Assembly: GCA_034008185.1 (NCBI GenBank)
Contig: CM067086.1
Location: forward strand, 39,388,507 to 39,452,506
Reading direction: 5' to 3'
DNA length: 64,000 nucleotides
Source of the DNA: Gorsachius magnificus
Lineage: Eukaryota; Chordata; Aves; Pelecaniformes; Ardeidae
Under the pieces are notes generated by a model. It did not search any database, was not told where the DNA came from, and saw nothing but the letters and a program-made list of their open reading frames with translations. Positions 14,554-29,902 of the stretch are shown one piece after another (position 1 is the stretch's first letter; the number at the start of each line of letters is the position of its first letter). The position numbers were made by a program, and so were the translations under genes.

Positions 14554-16894
14554 AATCTATGATATTCGTAAACTAGTTACTCTGAAACAGTATATATAAT
14601 GTACATAATTCCCATGAGTTGTCACACAGCATTCAGAGAACTAGATAAGAGACTACTATATAATTCACAGCTCTGGAAGATTACGTGGCCAAAGAAAGAA
14701 AAGACCAACTCTACCACATTTTTAAAAATTTAATTTATTTATATATTGAATATAGTTGCAGTATTAAAACTCTGGCCTCTGTAAAGATACTTTGAATAAG
14801 AGTATATTAAATATAGTTCAAGAAAAATCTCTATCGATGAAATGTATGGTTATCAAGAAGACACTTCAGAAATTGTGTCTCTTTTCTGTTACCAGTAATG
14901 AAGTTGTAACAGTCAGTAAATTGTGTTGTTTTATGCAATACAGGAGGTATCATTTTACTGTGTAATTCAGGATTCTAGTTTAAATACAACACTGTAGATG
15001 ATCTGCTCTGTAGTTATCTTGGAGGAAACCTCCAAGGTAGCCACTCCCCTCTCCTTTTGTTACTGAAACAGTAGTTGAAAACACCTGAACCTTTAGGGTT
15101 AAATAGAAAAGCAGGGCATTGTCAGTGGTAACCCCTTATTCTGAACCAGATTTCATGAAATGCTCTAAGAAAAGGATTCTCCTGAACTTCAAGGCATTAA
15201 ATGTGTTAACTCAAAACTTCTCAGAGACATACAAATGAAGGCTGCTGCTGTAATTAGGAGAAGATTTCATGTATATGATTTTGGTAATTTTGTATTTTTA
15301 TTACACAGTAAATATATTTATTGTGGTTTCTTTTGAATTGGAAACATCTGATTAACAGTATATAAGTTAAATAATTTTAGCCAATGTAAAACATTTGGAA
15401 GAAGATCTGTATTTACTCACAAGCAATGAAAGAGGAGACTGAAAGCATTATGCGATGGGACAGGACTACTATAGTGTGATTGTACCATAGACGTGTGAAA
15501 CAAATGGAAGGTATGGAAACATTTTGAATTGCCACTGAACTACAATATGACAACCTTGGTTTACAAATACATATGAAAATTCTGCTTTGCAATAAACAAA
15601 GTCTAACCTTTTCCAAAGGGGAAAAAAAAAAGTGGAAAAGAAAGAGCATGCAATATACCCATGTTATCAATAAAAGCATGATTAGTTTGTTACTAAATAT
15701 AAGGTAATTCCTTCAACAAGGTTGCAGCATTAAATTTATTAGTACCAATACCTGTGATCTCTGTGGAAAAAAAGTTGGATGTTAAAGCTAGAACACTAAT
15801 GTGACAATTAAACCCCATGTTTTCTAAAATTATATTCATTGAGTCCTACTAATGTTGGATTCAGGAGAGAGCAGATTTCCACCCAGGGAGAACATTTGTA
15901 TTTTAACTGATCTTTAGGTCTTTTCTCTTAATTTTGTTAATGTTTTTCACCCTGCATTTTCTTTCCATTTAAATCCTCTACTAAAAACTAAAACTTATGA
16001 TTGACTAGTTTATAATAAACCTACTACAGTATTTGGTTATTGCTATCAAAACCAGGATTTACTTGATAAGGTTTCCTGTCTAACGCATGGCTTTTCAGGA
16101 TTTCTGTTGTGTTTTATGCAGTCCATGCTGACAAGATCTCTGTTTTGGGGAGAACTGGGCCAAAAAGACATTCTTTTTGCTAAAGCAGGCACTTCTGAAG
16201 ATGTTATTTTATTCTGAAATATAGCCATACGTGAAATACAGAATTTTGTATGTTTACGGAAGTCAATAATTAAAATTATTTAATTTTGATTTTATAAGTA
16301 TTTTATGTAAATTCATATTCTGGACCTACACTTACATTTGGAATACCACATCAGCTTTTACCACCAGATCTCTAACCGTTTCTTCAAAGTCTTTATTATT
16401 TTATTAGAATATTTATTATTGTGCTCATTGAAAGGCAGCTATTTAATAATATCAATTAGCATGTCTTCTGGCACAAAAGATGAAACCGTCTTTAAAAAAA
16501 CCCCCACACCCTACATTTATTCAGTTGCAGTAGTCTTAAAAAGAACTAGCTCCTTCCTCCAACTATATATTAGATATATATTTGTAAAGTGCTGGAAGAA
16601 AGAGAACAGTGTTTACTCCCTTCTTTTTTTTCTTTTCTCATTATATTTTTTCCGAGGTGGTGTGAAAATTCATGCTATCTGACACACATAATACAGTCAA
16701 TTAATTCCAGAGAAGCCAGAAATTATATTGGTCATCTCTCTTCCTTCCTCTTTGTAAATAAAATCTCATTTTAAATAAAAACTTTCAATTTTTTAAAAGT
16801 AGTTATTTAGTTTTCATATCAATATAGTGTAATTCAGAATACTTCTCAGCATTCCCACAGTGAATGCAGAAATATGTCTTGAGTTAGTCCATAA

Positions 16895-16908
16895 ATGCCC
16901 TCTGGTGA
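16895..16908 (-). promoter_or_regulatory. Weaker CTCF-like motif
   Basis: The minus strand reads TCACCAGAGGGCAT, matching the CTCF core at 12 of 14 positions. Motif only. Confidence 0.25.
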
Positions 16909-19900
16909 CTATCTCCAAAAATGCAAGCAATTTTTCCTTTGATATTACTTTTTTCAATATCTTGTTCTTCAGCCAACTAATGTTGAAATCATAACAGAAA
17001 ATAAGCAAACGGCATTTTCAGAGATCAAACTCCTATGCTTAGTAGGCTTTCTTTAAGTTCTGTTTTGTTTCTCAAGCCTGAGGTTTTAAGGGAAACAATG
17101 ACAATACTAACCTGATCCAACTCTTAGTGCCTGTGGTCTTAAAGTCCTGTTATAAGACAAATATGATAGATAACTTTAAATAAAGAAAAATTAAAAAAAA
17201 ATAGAGATGAGGCCAACAGATCAAAGGCAAAGCAATGTTGAGAATTTAGAAATCAGAAAAATTGTCCCTAAAATAAACATAAAAACATTTTATGGAACTA
17301 CAAAAAGGCTTATATAAAGGTCAGTCAGGTAAATTGAACTGAAACTGACTGCCTTAAAATTTTAGGTCAACTACAAATTTATTTGCACAGATTAGAGTTT
17401 ATTCATTCTTTCTCTAAATAATACATTTCAGTATCTATTATAATAATTCTTTAGGTTGTGGCAAAATTACTGAGTTTGCTGCCATTTCATCACTGGTGCA
17501 CAGTGAACAGTTAAGTTATAGCTCATATGGCAGTGTTCAGACTTCATCTCCTGGATTTTATCAGTCTAATATAAATAAAGAATTGAAAATGTCATTTGAA
17601 AAGCCTGCAGAATCGATAGAAGACTCTCCAGCTTACAAATACGCATTGCATGCCATTTGATTTGCTCACACAATTGGAAATTTTCCTCAGAATGGTACCT
17701 CTAGTTGACATCTTGTTCAAGTCTATTCTAGAAAAATTTCCGAGAGAAGGTCAAGATAAGCTCTCCTGGTTTAAAGGGTCTGAAGATGCACAGAGTGAGG
17801 GCAATGGCTCAGAACTGTCAGGAGTTAAAAAAATGAAGAACTAAACTTGGAAAGGTGAGGGTAGCAAAATATGTCATCAGCCACTGAAATGAACCTGATG
17901 GCCTAGTAACAAAAAATGTAATTCACTGTCTCAGTTCCCACAAGTTAATGGGATGGTCAATAGAACATATGAGGCCAATAAATATATACATGTTTCATGC
18001 TCACTTTAGAGTCAGTCTAACCAAACACTGCATGCCCTAATACAAACCAAAAAGATTCAGGTTACTGTAGTCTCATTGAATATTTTTCCCTGGGAAATAT
18101 AAAAAGCATCAAATTTACTGAGACTAAAATAAGATAGCCTGAGTGCATCCCGAAACCTTCCAGGAATGAGTTCAGGGAACAATTTTGTAGCAGTTGGTTT
18201 GATCCAAATTTTCTGTATCGAAAGCTAATCTCAAATTTATGGTAGTCTTAAACTCATTACAGTAACACAAGTTACTATGATCAAATAAATACATCAACAA
18301 AGAAAAATTCACAGCTTGCATTTCAATTCTCTTTGGGGAATCTGGCCAAGAGCAAAAAAGTATTGTTCTTCTGTGAGTTAACAAAGAAATGCCCATCTTT
18401 TACAATGCTCTGATAATATACCTAGAGGATAACAGCATGCAACATTCACACTGGGTACTGATTTGATTTGCTACATTATCTCGAATGCATCATTAAACAG
18501 TGGAAATCATGTCTTAATAAAGACATCCTAGCTGTGTCAACAACTTATCTTAAGGAAAAGAGTTTGATTTGTACTGTGTGTGACAGTATGCCAAATCATG
18601 AGGTTTCCTAAATTATAAACAGATTTACTATACTCGAAGTGTTCATAAACCCAAATATGTCCAGACAACTAATTTACTTCACAAAATGAAAGCACTGTCA
18701 TGAGAGAGCACAAAAAGGAGCCATTGCCATTGATTCCAACACCAACACTCAAACAAAAAAAAAGGTACTGTGCCTATAGTACTGTAAGTGCAAGTGGTAC
18801 ATAACTGGATTATGTTAGCTTTCACTAGTTTAGAAGTTGCCTAAATTACCAAAAGGGCTCAATAAGCCTTAGTATTGATTAAAAAAAAAGGAAATTGGTA
18901 GTTTAAGTCCCCCATGGGTGTTCCTTGGACTAAGAAATAAGATTTATTTGCTTTAGGAGTTTCTATGTTATCTAGTATCAGGGCCTTGGGATGTTGGAAT
19001 AGGTTCAGTGTTTGTGGGGGAGACAATTGTAATAGGCAAGTAGGTAGGTAGGTATGTAGAGAGATCTCTAACTCTTCCAAATACATATAAAGGTCGCTTC
19101 TGTAGCCATGAGTTTTACCACTGTCATCTTCTTCATCTTCCCCCAGTTTCTCACTTTTTGGCTAAATTCACAAGTTTTATCAATTTCTTTATAAGACATT
19201 TGCAGTTTCTATCATTTCCTATGTTTTTGTCACGTATCTACCTTAGTGTGATGCTGATGCTGATAAATAATACTGCTTATTAGATATGGCAGGTGGAATG
19301 AAAATGTTCCATGTAGACTGTAGCCCCTGGAAATGGTCAATAGCTTTATTTTTACATTCAATGTATTTTTGGTGTTGCTGGTGGCATTGTTATAGACAAA
19401 GGAACCCTGCCCAGTATGAATACCATACTTTTATCAAGATGAATCTGGAATGCTTCCTAGGTTATACATCTGCTTGCTCCATCTAATTTACATATCAGAA
19501 GATATGCTGACCAGGGGATATGGAGAGTAATTATATGTATTACAAGTTGTTAGGCTACTATTTCTACAACTGCCAAAGACTCATCACCACCACCCCCTAA
19601 ATCTAAATAAGCTTCTGGTTAGCTGGCTGTCAGAAGCAAGTTAGAACGCTTGTGTGCCAGATATGACTAGCTGTACTCTGTTTATCATGGACTTATTGCA
19701 AGACTTGTCACAGGCTAAACATTTTGCCACCGACCAGAGGACAGTAGCTTTTAAACATTCTTACATTATATGTTGCACTTAAGATTCTTTTTCCTTTTTG
19801 AACAATTTCCCATTTCTTTATTAATTGGTTTTCCTAAGCTGTGTTCATCTTTTAAATGAGCCTTGGACAAAAGCAGCAGATTGAAAATAAATGAGTTGCC

Positions 19901-22900
19901 TTTAAGGGACAGAGTCTCTTCTTACAGTAGCCTCTATAGCTGGTGTCCTGTCCGGCCCCAACATGCAGGGACTGTGTCAAGACAGCAAAACGCCACTCTG
20001 TTTGTTCGTACTATGCTTCGTAAGTGAAGTGGCATATTATAGTAAGGCCAACAACAGAGCAAGCCACTTAAGTTTTGCTACTGTGAAAGTGGCTTGATAC
20101 GCATCCAACAATGAAGAGAATTATTGGGTAGTATAATAGCTTGCACCTTAGTTTTCAAGAATTTGAAATCATGTGTCTGAATTTCAGCTATCAATTGGTA
20201 TCCGCCAGTACTCAGGCCAATTACTAGAGAAGAACGAGGTTTCGAATGTTTCCCTGGAGGATCCGATACAAAGCTCGGTTCTTCTTTGTTCATCCTCCCC
20301 CATCAGGAATGTTGAAACATTAGCCCAGGTCTTTTATACACACATAAAGTAAGTGTATAATATGGTGTCAGATCCAGAATGTTTAAAAAAAGATTAGCAG
20401 GGGACATGTAGTCTTAAGCAAGTGGATGTATTGCTCAGCAATGAATACATTTAAGAGGCAGCCTGTCAATGTGAAGTGGAGAGAACACCTTGGTGCGTCC
20501 AGTTAAATGTGTGCCTCTATATAAACCTTATGGTTCTGCTTGCTACTGACTAAATGAGAAATGTAACATCAGAACTCTCTAACACAGATTTTCAGAAGTG
20601 TCCAGGAGGGGTTAGTCCATTATTTTTTAATGCAGATGCGCTGGATAATTTTAGCGTCAGCAGTTCAGCAGAAGGCATTGCTCCACCTGCTCACCCAGCC
20701 AGTTGTTGCACACTGCCTTCAGAGCAGCAGGACACTAAATTTGTCCTTACCTGCCCTTTAAAGGACTGGTAAGAAATGTGGGATGCCCAGCAGAAATGCA
20801 GGAGACATTTTATGTCCATGCTCTTGAAGAGACCAGGGCAAAGTTTAGCCCAGGTCTGGGTTCAGATAAGAGTCTGCTATTTGATTTGATATAGCCATAC
20901 TGAGATTTCTTTGCTTGTCAAAGGTGCATGCTCAAAAAAGCAAATTTCTGGAGACAGTAGCCACTTTTGAAAAATAGTCTTTATCTTCAGAAACATTTAT
21001 GTAATTCTTTCTAGTTAGTAGCTTTGGCTTGTACAAAGTGAATCACAGGAACAACAGTGATAAAACCCCATAACTGATTTTGTATGAAACAGTAGCCAAT
21101 ATTCAAAACTTTATTAGTAGTGATATGGTGTAGCTAGTAAGTTTACATTCATGTGGTTTAGGCTAGCATCTGCCTCTACCTGAACATCATGACTTTTGCA
21201 CAAAAGGCTTATTTTAGTTGTTTAGTACTATATAATTTGTTTTAAATCATACCTAATCATCTAACTTCTCCATAACAGTTGTGAAATATGGGCAGACACC
21301 TAAAGAGAAGACACAGAATTATATTTGATAATGAAAAATATTATGAATACTTAGGTCAAAAGAAAAAACGGGATAAATTCAATGATTAATTCATTTTATC
21401 CACTTCTATTAACTTCAGCAGTCTCTCAGAAATCAATACAGAACTGCCAGAACCAAAGTTTTCCAAAAGTTCGGAATCCTGATGACATTGGAAAGTAATT
21501 GCGATTGCACTATATAGTAGGTAAAGAACTCCTTGTTTGTTCTGTAAGTCACCACTCCTCTCTTTTTTCGTATTTCATCCTTTCTGTATATACACGAAGA
21601 GATCATGGATCTGATCCTCCTCTCTCTTATGCTTGTGATGTGATATGACTGATTATGATGTGGAAGAAAATTTGAGGACTCTACAAAGTCTCTGGATCAA
21701 ATGCAGCTATATAGCTCCTATAACATTTCTATAAATCTCAGTTTCAGAAGCTTTTCTGCTTCTTGTTTTTCCTTATTAAATATGGTCTTTAAAAATAGCA
21801 AATGTTCAGTGTTCCCATGTGATCTTATATCAGTATGACATCCAGCTTCCAGCATGGAATTTCATTTTAGAAGCTAAGAAAATATAAACTTTAATTTCCT
21901 CAGATGAAGTGTCTTTGAATTTGAGTTAACTGAATGTTGGATATTAGCAGAAATCTATACATTTAAAAAGCTACCAATAATGCAGAACTGCTCTTGAGTA
22001 TTGCATTTAGCAAGAGATTTTAGGTATTCTATTAGCTATTCCTATTTATAGCTGCCTTATTAGCTATAATGAAATATTATTAAATGTACTACCTACATTA
22101 CTTGAGAACCATCCAATATGAATAATTGTATTCATTAATCTTTGAATTGCACAATATTAAACTAAAAAATATTAACATCTCACTCTAGAGATGGAAGTTG
22201 GTCTTAGAGGTGACAAATATATTTTAATGGCTAAAGTTCCTACAGCTAAAAAAGGGCTTTTTTTCAGACTTTACAGATTTTTTTTTTATTCTTCAATAAA
22301 TAAAATGAGATAAAATTTAAAAAATTAAGTAGCTACAAAAATTAGATAAAATATTTCAGTGTTATTTTCCATGACCCATTCTGTTCTGCGACTGTATTCC
22401 AGAGGCAGCTTACTATGAACTCTCTTACCAGAGTTTTTTCTTTTAATTTTTCTTTACAGAAGTAGTTCACAAGACTTAATAAGATTTAATGGAAATGATT
22501 CCTGAGTTACATTAGAAAGTTCCATAAATCCTCTTTAAAAAATCCCACAGCATTACGGATTTGTTACGTATGGTCTCAGCACAGTTTTATAAAGGTTTCT
22601 TCTTTATTTTTGAGAGAGTAAATTGGCCCACTATCCATACTGTGATAAGAAATTGAATTGCACTGAACCTTTACAGGGTACGTGCATTAATCCAAATAGC
22701 TGAAGAGCTGTAAACACTGCTGACGACTTCTGAAGTGCTTGTTTGGGATGTGGGCAACGGAGAGTAGTTGTACTAGAAAAATATTCTTTTCATGACAATG
22801 ATATCTAAGATGTAGTGTTGTTTATTGTAGGATAAAGTGACCGGCATGCGTTACAGATGTAAAATGTTTGTTGTTAAAAGCATGCATTTCCAGGTGTACA

Positions 22901-25175
22901 ATGTCCTAAGAAGAAGAAGGGCTGAGACCATTCTGCAGGTGCAGACTATAATAAAAGGAATTACAGTTCCTCCTTCTCCACTTTTTCATATAAAATCTTT
23001 GCAGTACCTTGATTCATACTAAGTATCATTTCTGTCTAAAGCATATGATGTGCTTTTTAATATATGTACCTACTCTGTCAACAAATAAAATGCAAGATAA
23101 GATCACTTACGAGAATGGAATACTTTAATTCCAGTATTTTAGCGGTGTTAAAATACTAAGAAACATCTGGAAGAACAGATAAAAAGAGATAAATGTTTAG
23201 CTTTGTTATGAGTAACACGCTAACATACGATTAGGTTGTAATGGTTCTAAGTTAACAAAACTGTTGTATGAAATATTTTGTTTAGCATGCATTAAAAACT
23301 GCTAATGTACTTGTGGTTTTTCATGGACTATATTTTTATGCATATTATTAGTGGAATACAAATATGCAAAAAAGCAAACAGTTTGGTGTTATAATGTGAA
23401 AAGAAATTTTACACCAATCTTATTTTTAATTTGTATGGGAACATTTTTACCACAAATTCCATATTTTAATAATACTATCCCAACTCTATTTTTTAAACTC
23501 TTTTTGTCACTGTTTTGTAACAGAAACACTGTAAATATTATAGATGTGGTAAACTATTATACTTGTTTTCTTATAAATGAAATGATCTGTGCCAACACTG
23601 ACAAAATGAATTAATGTGTTACTAAGGCAACAGTCACATTATATGCTTTCTCTTTCACAGTATGCGGTAGAGCATATGGTTTACTCTTAATGGAACACTA
23701 GCTTCTCATTAACATACCAGTAGCAATGTCAGAACTTACAAACCAGCATAACAGGGAAATGGAAAAACTTATAAATTAGACCCTTTCAGTATTATTGAGT
23801 AGGAAATGACTGATGTTGCAAGGTACAATATTTAGCTAATACAGTGCCCTTTTCTGCATCCTTCCTCTCCAAAAAGAAAAAAACTTTTTCTCGTTCTAAA
23901 TACAAATAGTGAGGTGCATTTCTTTTTCTACTTTAAAATGATTGACATTCTTATCATTTTGAAAACCATGTTTCGGTATTTTTCTTTCTCACACTGTGTT
24001 TTACGTAAGCTTCCTTTTCTCTAGGACGTATTAGTGCCAACAACATTCTGGGGAAAATAAAAAGTGCTCCCTTCTATAAATGGACTATCCCTGCAGTAGG
24101 TACAGTGAAGCAAATAGGAATTGTAAAATGAACCCCATAGCTTCCTTGGCCATTCAGGATCATGCAAAAGAAATGGATACACCAGACCACTGGCTCATCC
24201 CTTGGGGACAAAATAATGTGTCAGACCTTCATTGGAGTTGTTTGGTGGTGTCTGGCATATTAAAGCCAGTTTCCCTAACTGCAAAAGTTACAACTGGTTT
24301 ATGCCCACTGACGCACTTAATCTTTTTTACCTAATGTCTCCCAGTTTAGAAGCGTCTTTGGCAGGACAATGGTATGTCATAAGTGTGTGCTGTAAGAAGG
24401 GATTACCTAAAAGTTTCATATTTTCTGCTTTTACAAAGAAACTGAGTGTGAGTTCTGAGTGTGAGTGAATATGGCATCAGCAGAATGTGTGACATTCGTA
24501 CTTCCAGTTTAAAAATGCATAACTAATTTTTTTCTCTCAAAATAAAAAAAAATACTGTAATAATGAAAAAAAAATACAGTTATGCTGAATTTCCTTCACT
24601 ACAGTCCAGTTTACATCTTAACACAGCAGTGATCCAGTTGGATGACCTGGTTGTACGTGGTTGTCTGCTATCCAAGTCACTGCAGGGGTTAAACTCGAAC
24701 TGCCTAAGACTGGGTCAGTCCAGAGTTTTGTGGGAGCTGAAATCTGGAACTGCCATTCCAAACATTTGATGCCATCAACTGTTGAGTCTTGAGTCCCTTG
24801 GTATGTTGCAAAACATATGAAGGAAGAGAAAGTGCCGCATCTGAACGATTTCAGCATGACTGCAATACTTTTACTGACAGTGAAATTCTCATTTCAGAAG
24901 TAGCTCTATGTGATCCAGTGAAACTATATTGAGTAACACTACAGAGCGTAAGGAAGATCACCACAATCTTGTGTTATTTTACTTTAAAACACATACCTAT
25001 AGATGGGTTTAGAAGTTTAAGATTGTTATACGGTACTCAAGGCATGAGAAAATCTTGATTAAAAAAATCTATGTGTCATTGAACATTTACGGTAATGCAA
25101 GATAGAAAGTTTGCTCAGCTTATTCTGCTGAGGACTTTCTTATTAATTCTCAATTTTTTATCTTGCCTCTTCTTA

Positions 25176-25185
<10 letters not shown>

Positions 25186-25207
<22 letters not shown>
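25186..25207. repeat. Homopolymer T22
   Basis: Uninterrupted run preceded by a ~45-bp pyrimidine-rich stretch. It could be the complement of a poly(A) tail, but nothing recognisable follows. Confidence 0.85.
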
Positions 25208-25432
25208 AATTCTACAACATGTTTTTCTGCTGCTTTTATCACAGTTAGTGAGGTTTCTACAACTATCAGTTAAGGGCTATGTATTAAGAACGAAGCCAGA
25301 GCCACCTCTGCTCGGTAGGGTTTTTAGCAAACTAACGACATCCAGCACAGGCTGAGGGCCGTGAGCTAGCAGTGCTGGCAGCAAAGGCTCCAATGTCAAA
25401 GAGCAAGAACTGTTTACACCCAGGTGTGGGGC

Positions 25433-25455
25433 TGTGTGTGTCTGTGTGTGTGTGT
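25433..25455. repeat. TG microsatellite
   Basis: (TG)n with one TC interruption. Confidence 0.85.
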
Positions 25456-26240
25456 AAATAAACACAGTAAGGCATACTTCATTTGCGGAATCCTATTCTT
25501 TCATTGAGAGGAAGTCATCAACAAAAAAGTGTAATTATCAGACTAGCTTAGCTTCTTTTTTTTCCAACTGTATTGTGTATCTGCACCTGAGTGAACCCTT
25601 ATCTCACCTCATCGAGGATACCTAAGCTGAGTGTCAGTTTAACTTCAATAACACAAACTGTTACTGCAATTAGTTCTATACTAATGCAGCGGTGATGTTT
25701 GTCCTGTGTATTTTTTTACTAACTAGACGTAGTGCATCCATATCATTTGCAGAACATAAATAGGGAAGGGAGTGGGAAGCTTTGCAAACTCCTTTAACTT
25801 TATGAAATACAAAGATAATTGCCCTAAGCACAAATTGCTTGTTAACTCTCTATTCTTTCACAATCAACCCCTGCTAAAGAAGCACTCGTTTTTACCATTC
25901 ACCTTTGCACCCCAGCGTTATAGGAGGCATATTGCCATTGAACAGCAGTGCTGCTAACTCCTGCCACTTCAATAAAAAGAAAATGCAAAGGGTTGCCTAT
26001 TATTTCGATGTAGACTGTGTCATTACTTGATCTGGTCACTCCCTTGTCGGACTATATGGCTTCTACGGGGAGAAATCAGTGTTTGTGAGGAAGCTGGACA
26101 GTCATTTGTAATTACTTCACAATGCAGTAGATGGTAACAATGTCTCTGAATGAAGTTCCTGATTCAAAGAGATAATTAAAATGTACGTCTGCCTGACCCC
26201 AGTTCCTGCCAGCTTCACGCAGCCACTATGCTGCCAGTAT

Positions 26241-26261
26241 CTTTGTTTTGTTTAGACAAAG
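26241..26261. promoter_or_regulatory. SOX-type inverted motif pair in an enhancer-like block
   Basis: CTTTGT and ACAAAG face each other with a 9-bp spacer. The surrounding ~300 bp contain several TAATT homeodomain-type cores. This resembles conserved enhancers but rests on motif appearance alone. Confidence 0.25.
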
Positions 26262-29200
26262 AAACTCTATGTTGCATTAACAAGAACATTTGACACAATT
26301 GCTGGAATAAACATTTGGTCCAAACTGGAGAGTTACTGGAGAGCACACTTCTAACTCAGGTAAGGCTCATGTACTACAGCACTGGTTTCTTTTTTCCAGG
26401 AAAAGCATTATTTCCTTGAATTTCCATTGGTGTTAAGACTTTAAGACTTAGCCTAGGCATCATGCAATTCTAGCTACCCTCTTCAAGAGAGAAAATTAAT
26501 TAGGGAGCAAAGGAAGCCAGCGTGCTTATCATTTGATCAGGTCATTGACATAAGTGCTTCACACTTTTTTAAAGCCAAAAGCTGTCTTGTGCACCTGCTC
26601 AGAGGGCTCATCAATTTTATCTGAGCAAAGCCAGTTCTTTTAAGCTTGTCCAGGGAAAAAGGTGGCAATTGTGATGGGGAGGGAAGAAGAGAGAAAGATG
26701 TGTTGCAAGCTCTTTATCTTGATCTGACTGTTTGTTTTTGCACTGATGTATGTAATGAAACAAAGAGGATTTAATCGTGGCAAACAGAAGCCTATTGGCA
26801 CTCAGAGGGATCTCATTTTCTCTCTTACAAGTCTTTTTCGTTTCAGGTTGCAACATCTACTTTTCAGCCTATCCACAAGGCTGAGTTTCTTACCTGGGGC
26901 TTAAACTTGTGAGGCATGAAGCTCTTTTGTTTTGACAGGTGCTCTTTGCTACACATCAGCCTAGCATCGGTGGTGCTAATACACAGGACAAACTTCAGAT
27001 ATGTTAATGACTGTAGTTACCAAAAATCTGTCTGTAATGAGTTTTATTAGCTTGCTTCACTTTTAGTTCTTAGGATAAAGTGGTAAAAACAAATTGCGCC
27101 AATAGAAGAGTGAGAAAGTTGGTTGCTTGTTATGCATTGCATTAATTTCTGCAGTTTCTGTGAAACTTCTGGAGTAACGGGAATATCATAAACCAGCATG
27201 TAAGAATCAGATTATAACCTCTTGCATAGTACAGCTGCATGCAAGATGTTTCAAACATAAAGAAAATGTACAGAGGAAACTTAAAATAGTCCTTTAATTA
27301 ATGGCTTCCCAGCTCTTCCAGAAAGGGACACCCTGTTTTTGTTGACCAGCTGCCCTGAGCCTAACATATTTTTTGTGTGTTTTGATCATTAACTGGCAGC
27401 CTAGAAGGTCATTACAATATCAATAATAAATAATAACACATTTTTTTAAGATGAAAGAGTGAACATTCAAACTTTGAAGTTGTGAATCAAGCTCTGAAGG
27501 CAATTGCCTTGCCTTGCTTTCCCATCCTATCCCAGGACCCTCCATCACTGAGGTACGTCGTAAGTACATCATAGGTACCATTTGATGACTAAATTCTAAA
27601 TATCTATTTTGTCAATTAAATCACATGGAGGTGATGTACATGTTCTCTTGTGGTTTAGAAGGAACTTTAAGAGCTCTAACCGGGGATAAAAAGCCTGAAG
27701 GAGCAGGGAATTTTGGGTATGGACAAAAGGTAGCGAAAAAGAAAGAGAACTCACCAATATTCTGTAGTTCGCAGATAGAAATTAAATGCACGATACAGTG
27801 TGGCAAAATAATTGGTAAACAATATTTCAGTTACAATTTATTTCACTGTGCTAGTGATTTCAATCCAGTTTTAGAAGAATATTTTTCCCAGTGGCTTGAC
27901 TTTTGTTTCCTATGCTTGCCTTTGTACTTTGAACAACTAGGAACCTGGACTTGATGGCATCAAAGGTTTTTATTTTTCTCACCTCTAATTTTATCCTATA
28001 AGTAGACTTTGGGAGAAGTAGACATTTCATTGTCCCACTAAGACACTCACTAGAAAGGTATATCCTGTCATCCCCATTTCAAACAGCTATGAAAGAATAT
28101 GTCTTTCTTAGTCTTGTCACTTTGAATAAACTGGCTTGCCTACTATGATTAAAGCAATCATACAAAATCTATGCCAACCTAAAACCAGAGTGCAGTACTG
28201 CTTGTCACAAATTGTAGGTTTTAAGCCTCAACTTTTTTTTCTTGTAAAAGCAAACTGATTTTGTTATCTGTCTGAGAAAGCTAAGTGTATTAACCTCTCA
28301 GGTTTTTTTTCTGGAAAGGACACTTGATACTTGAAAATGTAATTCTGCATGCATAACTCTTTGGATGGAAAACATTTTATCAGTTTTATTTACAGCTTCC
28401 AAGAGCTACATTTGAACACATACTCCTAAAGGGAGAAAGAGCCTTTATTAAGACTGTGAAATTTGGAAGGGAAATTTTGCCCAGGACCACCAGCACAGTA
28501 CTTACCTATGGCTGAATTCTTAGGACATATTTTAACTTAGTGCTGGCAGGTGCTCATCTTTCAAGGTTTCATCCTGATGTTCCGTGCTTACTTCCATTAG
28601 GTACTATGGAAGGCTGAAGAGTTGAGCAAATCCTGCTGAGACTTGACCTGTGATTCAAGAGTCTAGATATTGCTGATCTACTGCTTTTTAGTACACTTAA
28701 CAGCTTCTCTCAGTGAACTGGGCAGGAAGGAGAGAGGAAAGCCTTCCAACATTACCCTAGCTCTGTTATTTTCAGGTGGCTCTATTTAAAGACATATGGA
28801 TTTGTAACCTTGTACAGGTAGATGGGCCTGAAGCCTTGCAATCCAGATTAAAATTTACATGAAAACATATGCAAAGAGGAGAACCAATACATGTGACAAT
28901 TTATTAAAAGTCAATAGAGACACGCTCAGCTAACTAGGTTTGTTGGGAAACGTGAAATGTGCCTCAAAGTGTCTCCATTAAGCTTGGGATCACTGAAGTA
29001 CTTCAGTGGCGTTCAGCTCCAACTTGCTCTATGGTTGGTGAACCTTTCCTGGCTGTTAGACTGGTCACTAAATCATATTTCGGCCAGGACTACAAAGACT
29101 AAGGACTAATTGAAAAATAGTCCAATTTTAGCCAATAAACATTTTGTTTGTTTATTAGTTGTTTTTTGGGTTTTTTTTACAGCGCTTAAGCTCTTGGATG

Positions 29201-29902
29201 CAAGTCCTGCCAGACTGGGGGATGTTTGGGGCATAGCTGCATTTCTTTGTAGGAGCTGAGCATCAGCATTATCAGAGTTGGAGCTTTATTCCACCATGTG
29301 GAATGATTCCCTTTTCATTCCCTCCTCTAATCAACTCTGAAACAGGAACATAAAGACAGAAAAAGTGTATGAGAAGGAAGTTAATACCTGAAGTGTGTGG
29401 AACAGAGTTTTTTCTATAAGTCTTATACAAAACAGCTTCCTACTCCCTGACTGGCTTACTAGAAAAAACTGTGACTGGTGACTTGACCTTGTGCTCTGCA
29501 CAGTCTCCAAGGGTATGAGTTTTATGACAGCAGTTCATTCCTTAGCAAGATTTTCTGGCTGGAAACTGAAGCAAGGCATCTTTTACTAGAAATAAGGTGC
29601 ACATTATGAATACTGAGAGCTCTCAATCACTAAGGAAAATTGATAAGCGACAAGGTGGACCCTTTATTGTTTGAAGTATTTAATTAAAGATTTGAGTTCT
29701 TTTTACAATATTCAATCAAAAGTTCTAGGTCTTGATAGGGAAAATAACTAGGATGAGATTCTACTAGGAGTGGCTATTGTTCTACTTTTTGGCTGTGATA
29801 TCTGTATGTATATATTAAAAGACAGGAAAAACAGTGGTGATTAATTGAAAAGTATTGAACGTATCATTTACGTCACACTCAGGTCCCACGCTATCCAATA
29901 CA

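Larger units (their letters stand above)
13721..29902. other. Intergenic AT-rich sequence, no gene recognised
   Basis: No coding gene or structured RNA was identified. Contents noted: a pyrimidine-rich stretch at ~13780-14030, an 18-A run at 14119-14136, an alternating TA/CA run at 14467-14553, a CTCF-like motif at 16895-16908, a 22-T run at 25186-25207, a TG microsatellite at 25433-25455, and an enhancer-like block at ~26030-26340 with a SOX-type inverted motif pair. Confidence 0.7.
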
